Below are positions 62,701 to 64,000 of a stretch of 64,000 nt of DNA, piece by piece. Location of the stretch: the NCBI GenBank assembly GCA_021292165.1, contig CM037877.1:300158726-300222725 (forward strand). Direction: 5' to 3'. This DNA is from Shinisaurus crocodilurus. Taxonomy: Eukaryota; Chordata; Lepidosauria; Squamata; Shinisauridae. Position numbers and translations under genes: made by a program. The first letter of the stretch is position 1. Each line of letters opens with the position of its first letter. The notes below the pieces were generated by a model. That model had not been told where the DNA came from and made no database searches. It saw nothing but the letters and a program-made list of their open reading frames with translations.

Positions 62701-63925
62701 TGCCACATTCTGAGGAACTTCTCAGTCAGAAGATGCCTTGTGTTTACTCAGGGGCGGGTGGTCCAAACGATGCACCTGTCCCGGATGGGATTTTCTTCCT
62801 GTGGAGGGAGCTGTTCTTGGTTGGCGATGGCCCCTTTGGAATTCTGCAGCAGTGTCGGGGGTGCTCTCACAAAATGGCTGCTGGGGGAGCTTGCCCATTC
62901 ATACAGTGGCTGCCGTGGTGAGCACGGTCAGCCAGAAAACACTCGTTTCCCGGAGGGCAAACTGTGAGACTAAAAGAAAAGCAATTTGCCCAAGGACCAC
63001 CTGAGCTCCTAGACCCACAAACAGGGTCTTGGACCCAAATAGAGATGGCGCTGGAGGACAAGCACTTCGCTTTGCGGCATCGCAGTCTCCCAGTTATACT
63101 CTTTTAATTACACCAAACCTTAGGAAATAAAATAAAAATCCGGAGGGACCGAGAGCCGGGCAGATGCTCCTGGGGGCCCACGGGCACCATGTTGGTGAGC
63201 CTAGGTTTGGTCAGATCCCTCCCCCTTGAAAGCTTAAGCTTTATAGAAACCGGCGCGAGGGGGACGGGGAGGAGGAAGAAGGGCTGGATCCCTGGTTTAA
63301 AACGCCTACACCAGCTGTGCCCAACGTGACGGCCCCCAGAGGGGCTGGACAACACCTCCCATCGTCCCTATCGTAGCCGGAGCGGATGGGGGTTGTTGTC
63401 CAGCCCCTCCGGGGTGCTCCAGGCCGGGGAAGGCTCTCCTGCGCTCGGGTGCCGGAACAGCCGGTCAGCCGTGATGTGTCCCCCCGCAGCTGCACCAACT
63501 CGGGAGACCCCGGCGAATGCAACAAGGACGTCGCGGCGGAAGCGCAGAAACCCACCAGCTGTGGGATCCTCACCGACCCCCAAGGTGAGAAGGGGAACCC
63601 TGAGGATGGGTCTGGTCCTGAGGTCCCCGCGGGGCAGCCGGGACGCCTGGGTCCTTTGCAGGAGGAAGTGCGGGGTGGGCTGTGGTGCGGGTTTATTTGG
63701 GTAGGGGACCGCCGCGCTGAACTGTCCTTCCGCCTCCTCGCTGCCTAGGTCCGTTTGCCCCTTGCCACAGCCACGTGCCCCCCGAGGGGGCCTTCCAGAC
63801 CTGCCTCTACGACGTCTGCGCCACCGGCGGGGACACGGGCTCCCTCTGCTCCGCTCTGCAGTCCTACGCCGAGCGCTGCGCCCAGGCCGGGGTCACCCTC
63901 GCCTGGAGGAACAGCAGCTTCTGCC
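23900..63925 (+). CDS. ZAN: Zonadhesin or zonadhesin-like gene (3' part beyond window)
   Basis: One split gene encodes, in order, a signal peptide, three MAM domains, a Thr/Ser/Pro-rich mucin segment and three or more VWD-C8-TIL-type cassettes. That architecture is diagnostic of zonadhesin, known from mammals as a type I membrane protein of the sperm acrosome that mediates binding to the egg coat. FCGBP shares the D cassettes but lacks MAM domains; MUC-type gel mucins also lack them. I place 29 exons: 1, 2, ten MAM exons, one mucin exon, and 7, 7 and 5 D exons (the third cassette is cut by the edge). Junction phases match throughout, except the mucin donor (ambiguous) and exon 53,087-53,182 (one extra base). 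Each MAM and each D cassette starts and ends in phase 1, so modules can be duplicated or skipped without losing frame. The EGF, transmembrane and tail exons expected from the family are not in the window. One-to-one orthology with mammalian ZAN is inferred from architecture, not from synteny. Confidence 0.8.
24050..25237. other. Intron 1, first part: decayed repeats
   Basis: An A/T-rich LINE-like tail ends in 'aataaatgaataaataatga' at about 24,170. A hAT-related remnant lies at 24,545-24,775 ('gggtggggaacttctttcag', 'caaccttttggaatg'); the same family is found inverted in the D-cassette introns. No exon is seen. Confidence 0.4.
25249..25862. mobile_element. 614-bp insertion with long inverted arms and 11-bp direct repeats
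   Basis: The sequence TGCTCACAGAA flanks the block exactly (25,238-25,248 and 25,863-25,873). Inside, about 95 bp at 25,304-25,398 are repeated nearly perfectly in inverse at 25,770-25,862. The middle includes 'atgcgtttcggcccaaagg', a phrase that I associate with repeated DNA in reptiles. Long target duplications plus inverted ends do not fit hAT. A Penelope-like or foldback origin is possible but unproven. Confidence 0.6.
25880..27290. mobile_element. Imperfect foldback element, about 1.4 kb
   Basis: Sequence at 26,044-26,127 (with 'tcacctttcacagtctccaa') is matched in inverse at about 26,885-26,990 ('ccagtgacagcccctgcaat'). Weaker matching continues outward to 'gacaaccca'-type ends. The centre contains 'tgcatatacatatgtatacg' and A-tracts. 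No transposase frame is seen. The exact ends are uncertain. Confidence 0.5.
27322..27520 (-). mobile_element. LINE 3'-UTR repeat, minus strand
   Basis: This is the reverse complement of the family at 7,965-8,098, with the terminal 'cataagaacataag' at the left and 'cacagtggccaaccagctgc' in the body. Confidence 0.65.
27755..28226. mobile_element. Non-autonomous DNA transposon with GGCCTGGTT ends, 472 bp
   Basis: The left end GGCCTGGTTCACGTGTAAC faces GTTATGTGCAAACCAGGCC at the right. The interior repeats the subterminal 'accatggttt' and 'gttcacaca' motifs in both orientations, which suggests transposase-binding sites. Target duplications are not clear. It has no coding capacity. Confidence 0.65.
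28320..28725 (+). mobile_element. L2-type LINE 3' end
   Basis: A degraded ORF2 tail ('tggaatgggttgccattggg') is followed by a T-rich UTR with 'taagccccttgggagggctc', the usual L2-like terminus. Frameshifts are present. Confidence 0.55.
28732..28865. mobile_element. Near-perfect palindromic MITE, 134 bp
   Basis: GGCGCAATCCTATGTACGTT at the left pairs with its inverse at the right. The arms are about 63 bp each and meet at CATGGCTGGCTGG, so the single strand would fold into one long hairpin. The arms are almost identical, so it is young or recently corrected. A related copy lies at 33,052-33,156. Confidence 0.8.
29240..29292 (+). CDS. ZAN: Zonadhesin exon 2, short linker
   Basis: This 53-base exon lies between a good acceptor (pyrimidine tract, AATTCAG) and a strong donor (AAAAT followed by GTAAGTGA). 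It accepts phase 2 from exon 1 and leaves in phase 1, as the first MAM exon requires. It codes for about 17 residues around [12 protein letters not shown], with no domain. The chain signal exon - linker - MAM is supported by phase agreement at both ends. No homologue was checked. Confidence 0.6.
29675..29706. repeat. (CA)n microsatellite
   Basis: This is a pure CA run of 16 units. Confidence 0.98.
29828..29941. repeat. Compound ATT/TAA and GATATT microsatellite
   Basis: Alternating ATT and AAT triplet blocks, self-complementary, are followed by seven TTGATA-type hexamers. The array abuts the 3' end of the antisense LINE at 29,942 and probably grew from its tail. Confidence 0.95.
29942..30345 (-). 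mobile_element. L2-type LINE ORF2 carboxyl end and UTR
   Basis: The reverse strand reads [20 protein letters not shown] and then [10 protein letters not shown], the conserved carboxyl end of L2 ORF2, followed by a UTR ending at the microsatellite. Confidence 0.8.
30617..36508 (+). CDS. ZAN: Zonadhesin MAM domain 1 (three exons)
   Basis: The exons are 30,617-30,763 (147 nt), 32,590-32,843 (254 nt) and 36,424-36,508 (85 nt), in phases 1-1, 1-0 and 0-1, together 162 residues, the normal size of a MAM domain. The first opens with [15 protein letters not shown], the canonical MAM Cys pair, and contains TGPPGGSPE. The second begins [11 protein letters not shown] and has the central Cys in [12 protein letters not shown] and the SSAWLLGAV strand. 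The third ends [15 protein letters not shown]. The four MAM cysteines are all present. The donor after 32,843 is AAG followed by GCAAGT, a GC-AG intron. MAM domains mediate homophilic and ligand adhesion outside the cell; in zonadhesin they lie amino-terminal to the mucin stalk. Confidence 0.85.
30835..31445 (+). mobile_element. CR1 3' segment in zonadhesin intron
   Basis: The frame reads [16 protein letters not shown], then [12 protein letters not shown] and [13 protein letters not shown], and on to the CR1 UTR with 'gggttggacttgaca' and a worn TTCTACGATTCTA end. It lies between the first and second exons of MAM 1, sense to the gene. An antisense CR1 tail lies at 31,685-31,760. Confidence 0.9.
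31955..32275 (+). repeat. Tandem duplication of about 140 bp containing TTAGGG repeats
   Basis: Two direct copies (about 31,955-32,093 and 32,130-32,272) share 'cttaggc', 'gatagcgggcaaca', 'tttgggcatgctgtctgaat' and end with TAGGGTTAGGGTT, two telomere-type hexamers. They are diverged by roughly 15 percent. Confidence 0.7.
32364..32540. repeat. Inverted repeat with arms of about 70 bp, next to an exon
   Basis: CCAATGTCAGCAGGGCTGTG at the left is answered in inverse at the right end. The arms continue through 'tatccactccagatttt' and 'agctatccatggtgctg' to a C-rich loop. The right arm ends 49 bases before the second MAM 1 exon. It looks like a foldback MITE. Confidence 0.8.
33052..33156. mobile_element. 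Miniature element with TTAA flanks
   Basis: The ends GGGCGCAATCC and GGATCGCACCT are imperfect inverses, flanked by TTAA at 33,048-33,051 and 33,157-33,160. A TTAA target suggests a piggyBac-type origin, though the terminal repeats are worn. It is related to the hairpin at 28,732-28,865. Confidence 0.55.
33330..34500. other. Intronic sequence without clear feature
   Basis: This is zonadhesin intron between MAM 1 exons 2 and 3. A repeat scrap ('catggaggagaagtctgcca') near 34,435 also appears around 3,500. No exon is visible. Confidence 0.4.
34520..35130 (-). mobile_element. 5'-truncated L1 LINE, ORF2 carboxyl end
   Basis: The reverse strand is open for 146 codons (35,129-34,689) with the L1 ORF2 tail pattern: [17 protein letters not shown], then [11 protein letters not shown] and a Trp-rich end. 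The UTR and an A-tail (read as 'tttttgtttttttt' at 34,515-34,530) follow. The intact frame suggests a fairly recent insertion into the zonadhesin intron, antisense to the gene. Confidence 0.8.
35425..35862 (+). mobile_element. Possible solo LTR
   Basis: A block of about 440 bp begins TGTTGTGATATG and ends GGTGTTACA. An AATAAA near 35,829 sits close to the end, as in an LTR. I see no 5-bp duplication, so this is only suggestive. Confidence 0.35.
36763..38907 (+). CDS. ZAN: Zonadhesin MAM domain 2 (four exons)
   Basis: The exons are 36,763-36,909 (147 nt), 37,805-37,978 (174 nt), 38,147-38,244 (98 nt) and 38,835-38,907 (73 nt), in phases 1-1, 1-1, 1-0 and 0-1, in total 164 residues. It opens [19 protein letters not shown], then [27 protein letters not shown] and ends DGVWISPCE. 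The central part, a single exon in MAM 1 and MAM 3, is split here into two exons. The donor of the 37,805 exon is CAG followed by GCAAGT, a second GC-AG intron. The third exon codes for [13 protein letters not shown]. Only 254 bases separate it from MAM 1. Confidence 0.85.
37365..37619. mobile_element. Tigger-type (pogo/mariner) MITE, 255 bp
   Basis: The ends CAGTAATACCTTGGATT and AATCCAAGGCATGACTG are inverted repeats, flanked by TA on both sides. The interior has 'tttgagagcgttttgcaaga' and its relatives, as in Tigger elements. It lies in a MAM 2 intron. Confidence 0.9.
38245..38834. other. MAM 2 intron, nothing identified
   Basis: There is a G-run at 38,325 and a short GT run at 38,517. 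No repeat family was recognised. Confidence 0.4.
39039..41845 (+). CDS. ZAN: Zonadhesin MAM domain 3 (three exons)
   Basis: The exons are 39,039-39,185 (147 nt), 40,905-41,173 (269 nt) and 41,761-41,845 (85 nt), in phases 1-1, 1-0 and 0-1, together 167 residues. Motifs in order are [63 protein letters not shown] and [11 protein letters not shown]. The exon pattern 147, about 260 and 85 is shared with MAM 1, and all three MAM units start with a 147-nt exon, so they arose by whole-module duplication. An NQTT glycosylation site is visible in the first exon. All introns here have GT donors. The large first intron holds a SINE and a hAT remnant. Confidence 0.88.
39600..40720. mobile_element. hAT remnant carrying a minus-strand SINE
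   Basis: The sequence around 39,590-39,720 ('cacatttggaattctgagag', 'cacaaaatggctgccat') and around 40,215-40,720 ('catgggcaccacgctggaga', twice) is the same family that fills the intron between the third and fourth exons of each D cassette. It resembles the ends of the hAT element at 21,508-21,926. A direct repeat of about 70 bp occurs at 40,245 and 40,640. Confidence 0.5.
39793..40044 (-). mobile_element. tRNA-derived squamate SINE, minus strand
   Basis: This is a full-length inverse copy of the SINE at 14,371: a 'tatttatttatttattta' tail, then 'ccctgtgaggtaggttaggc', ending with the tRNA-like head 'cgccactacgccacgctggc'. Confidence 0.9.
42562..44145 (+). CDS. ZAN: Zonadhesin mucin-like exon, about 528 residues
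   Basis: One large exon is open from the acceptor (CCCCCAGCAG, a NAGNAG site giving one optional Ala) to a stop at 44,160. The protein is dominated by Thr, Ser, Pro, Ala, His and Gly, with recurrent TTTGHAS-like and TSPSxGTTTAS-like units, as expected for a densely O-glycosylated stalk between the MAM and D domains. Nothing resembles a globular fold. The entry phase is 1. The strongest donor (CAG followed by GTAAAT at 44,159) is phase 2, but the next exon needs phase 1. Weaker phase-1 donors follow 44,142 and 44,145, and I adopt 44,145. Residues coded at 43,184-43,372 are Pro/Ala/Leu-rich because a 63-bp minisatellite is read in a shifted frame. Confidence 0.8.
43184..43372 (+). repeat. ZAN: 63-bp coding minisatellite, three units
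   Basis: Units start at 43,184, 43,247 and 43,310 and are nearly identical. A partial unit precedes at 43,143 with an internal deletion, and a partial unit follows at 43,373. In the open frame each unit reads as a 21-residue Leu/Ala/Pro block (around [17 protein letters not shown]). In the frame of the flanking mucin sequence it would read as Ser/Thr-rich [16 protein letters not shown]. Confidence 0.9.
43527..49380 (+). repeat. ZAN: Tandem zonadhesin unit 1 (5.85 kb)
   Basis: This unit extends from within the mucin exon through D cassette 1 to the point where the mucin sequence restarts as a ghost at 49,381. Compared with units 2 and 3, exons and most introns appear to differ by only a few percent. 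The mucin part differs much more, and 44,163-44,338 is private to this unit. The introns also contain a shared A/T-rich block (about 45,840-46,080), inverted hAT remnants and a palindromic-MITE relic near 47,365-47,490. Confidence 0.85.
44927..49338 (+). CDS. ZAN: Zonadhesin D cassette 1: VWD-C8-TIL (seven exons)
   Basis: The exons are 44,927-45,174 (248 nt), 45,287-45,467 (181), 46,556-46,670 (115), 47,545-47,639 (95), 47,805-47,981 (177), 48,237-48,442 (206) and 49,200-49,338 (139), in total 387 residues with consistent phases. The VWD part has [20 protein letters not shown], then [18 protein letters not shown] with the CGLC motif of D domains. C8 has [15 protein letters not shown] and [17 protein letters not shown] has [13 protein letters not shown] to [10 protein letters not shown] and [12 protein letters not shown]. 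The last exon is a short Cys-rich linker, [16 protein letters not shown] to GLLGCQ. The GDPH tetrad is the autocleavage motif known from MUC2 and FCGBP. Two expected Cys are replaced: one in TIL (SQDRCPG, where cassette 2 has SQDCCPG) and one before C8 (CNKDVAAE). D domains form disulfide-linked adhesive arrays on the sperm surface. Confidence 0.88.
49381..49743 (+). pseudogene. ZAN: Mucin-exon ghost, unit 2
   Basis: This is homologous to 43,527 to about 43,920 of the functional mucin exon: 'tcccaatataaccagt', then a tail of [13 protein letters not shown] and [16 protein letters not shown] codons, closing at TAG near 49,738. It lies in the intron between the last exon of cassette 1 and the first of cassette 2, lacks a clear acceptor, and has two extra bases ('gtggtgcgcaacc') relative to unit 3 that break the frame. 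Confidence 0.75.
49826..50031 (+). mobile_element. tRNA-derived SINE, unit 2 copy
   Basis: The head has A- and B-box-like stretches ('ctcagtggcgg', 'gaggttcagtccc'). The body 'gaaagagtcctggctgaatc' and tail 'gagaaggcagcttcctac' follow. It is inherited with the tandem unit: the copy at 60,221-60,426 is the same insertion, and unit 1 keeps only the 3' half at 44,339-44,462. Confidence 0.75.
50491..59764 (+). CDS. ZAN: Zonadhesin D cassette 2, frameshifted and split by a copia element
   Basis: The exons are 50,491-50,738, 50,851-51,031, 52,118-52,232, 53,087-53,182, 53,348-53,524, 53,778-53,983 and 59,626-59,764. Sizes equal those of cassette 1 except the fourth, 96 instead of 95 nt. Residue changes are few: SAICN for [14 protein letters not shown] for [14 protein letters not shown] for VAGGQ, SGMFV for SGTFV, and Cys instead of Arg in the TIL domain. 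The intron before the last exon is about 5.6 kb because of the retrotransposon at 54,390-59,272; in cassette 1 it is 757 bp. As assembled, the extra base makes everything downstream out of frame unless the whole cassette is skipped, which phase 1-1 ends would allow. Confidence 0.8.
53087..53182 (+). CDS. ZAN: Cassette 2 exon 4, one-base insertion
   Basis: The sequence AAGGACTGTCGCGGCGG here contrasts with AAGGACGTCGCGGCGG in units 1 and 3. In the normal entry phase the insertion turns the conserved CGILTDPQ ending into an unrelated frame. Interestingly it recreates CNKDC, the Cys that D domains usually have at this place, before losing frame. It is either a true inactivating change, a variant, or a base error in the assembly. 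Confidence 0.75.
54390..54905 (-). repeat. 3' LTR of the copia element
   Basis: Read on the minus strand it begins TGTTAGG and ends CTCACA, the TG...CA rule. It contains a TATA-like CCTATTTATAGG (54,695-54,706) and an AATAAA (near 54,500). It differs from the other LTR at four substitutions and no gaps. Confidence 0.93.
54906..54920 (-). other. Polypurine tract of the copia element
   Basis: Minus-strand GCAAAAGCAGGGGGA abuts the 3' LTR directly. This is the plus-strand DNA primer site used by LTR elements and fixes the orientation. Confidence 0.85.
58740..58753 (-). other. Primer-binding site, tRNA-iMet anticodon region
   Basis: Minus-strand GGTTATGGGCCCAG lies three bases inside the 5' LTR. 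It is complementary to the anticodon stem-loop of initiator tRNA-Met (CUGGGCCCAUAACC), not to a tRNA 3' end. Drosophila copia uses this half-tRNA primer arrangement, which supports the Ty1/copia assignment independently of pol. Confidence 0.85.
58757..59272 (-). repeat. 5' LTR of the copia element
   Basis: This has the same length and ends as the other LTR. The host sequence to its right resumes at CTCCGGGGTCTGG, which in unit 1 lies 16 bases beyond the left insertion point. Confidence 0.93.
59778..60138 (+). pseudogene. ZAN: Mucin-exon ghost, unit 3
   Basis: This copy keeps an open frame of about 99 codons from 59,838 ([22 protein letters not shown] start, Thr/Ser-rich) to a TAG at 60,135, without the two extra bases of the unit 2 ghost. 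It still lacks a convincing acceptor and donor, so I treat it as a non-coding relic in the intron between cassettes 2 and 3. Confidence 0.7.
60221..60426 (+). mobile_element. tRNA-derived SINE, unit 3 copy
   Basis: This is the same insertion as 49,826-50,031, copied by the tandem duplication. Confidence 0.75.
60890..63925 (+). CDS. ZAN: Zonadhesin D cassette 3 (five of seven exons in window)
   Basis: The exons are 60,890-61,137 (248 nt), 61,250-61,430 (181), 62,522-62,636 (115), 63,490-63,584 (95) and 63,749-63,925 (177). Sizes and phases equal those of cassette 1. The VWD first exon appears identical to cassette 1 in protein. The second differs at VLFQ for VLVQ and PSFYL for PSSYL. The fourth exon has the 95-nt, in-frame form with CNKDVAAE. 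The TIL exon and the final linker exon should follow just beyond the right edge. Whether this is the last of the near-identical cassettes cannot be told. Confidence 0.88.
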
Positions 63926-64000
63926 GTACGTTGCTTCTCTTTTCCCCCAGCATGGAGGGTGGGCAGCTCCCGGCCTCCGGCTGTGTTGGACTACGACACC

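Larger units (their letters stand above)
59778..64000 (+). repeat. ZAN: Tandem zonadhesin unit 3, cut by window edge
   Basis: This has the same order as unit 2: mucin ghost, SINE, D cassette exons. It has no copia element up to the edge (the homologous site lies beyond the window). It shares the SINE and ghost with unit 2, so units 2 and 3 are closer to each other than to unit 1 at their 5' ends. Confidence 0.85.

Noticed and set aside
44927..63925. Identification as FCGBP or a gel-forming mucin
   Set aside because: These share VWD-C8-TIL cassettes, but the three upstream MAM domains and single mucin exon fit zonadhesin only.

Overview
This window is nuclear DNA from a vertebrate, most likely a squamate reptile. 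The evidence is split genes with GT-AG introns, one CpG-island promoter, and dense interspersed repeats of reptilian character: CR1-, L2- and L1-type LINE fragments, a tRNA-derived squamate-type SINE, many short hAT elements with 8-bp target duplications, Tigger- and TTAA-type miniature elements, and a Ty1/copia LTR element. Nothing bacterial or viral dominates it.

Layout. Positions 1-16,700 are mostly transposon-derived sequence. They include a decayed L2-clade LINE (9,680-12,345), a second LINE type with a C-terminal zinc finger (8,500-9,665) and several hAT miniature elements. I found no convincing protein-coding exon there. Positions 16,880-18,240 are a CpG island with six CACGTG E-boxes and two perfect cAMP-response elements. 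Downstream lie a Ty3/gypsy-type gag fragment resembling the SCAN/Gmr1 capsid family (18,849-19,480) and an inverted LINE piece.

From about 23,900 to the right edge runs one large + strand gene that I identify as zonadhesin (ZAN) or a zonadhesin-like paralogue. In order it has a signal-peptide exon (23,900-23,988), a short linker exon (29,240-29,292), three MAM domains (30,617-36,508; 36,763-38,907; 39,039-41,845), a Thr/Ser/Pro-rich mucin exon (42,562 to about 44,145), and at least three almost identical VWD-C8-TIL-type cassettes (44,927-49,338; 50,491-59,764; 60,890 to beyond the window). Exon phases agree at every junction I could check except two: the mucin exon donor is ambiguous, and one exon of cassette 2 carries an extra base. 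Zonadhesin is known from mammals as a sperm acrosomal membrane protein that binds the egg coat and evolves quickly, with lineage-specific amplification of D domains. The reptile locus shows an amplification of the same kind at DNA level: a roughly 5.5-5.9 kb unit, running from the 3' half of the mucin exon through a whole D cassette, is repeated in tandem. Each downstream unit still carries a stranded ghost of the mucin exon.

Unit 2 is interrupted by a 4,883-bp minus-strand Ty1/copia element (54,390-59,272) with 516-bp LTRs that differ at four positions. It has a polypurine tract and a primer-binding site matching the anticodon region of initiator tRNA-Met. Its pol region is colinear with copia but broken by frameshifts, an odd pairing with such young LTRs.

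All calls were made by eye; no database search or alignment was run. Exon borders rest on splice consensus plus phase agreement.
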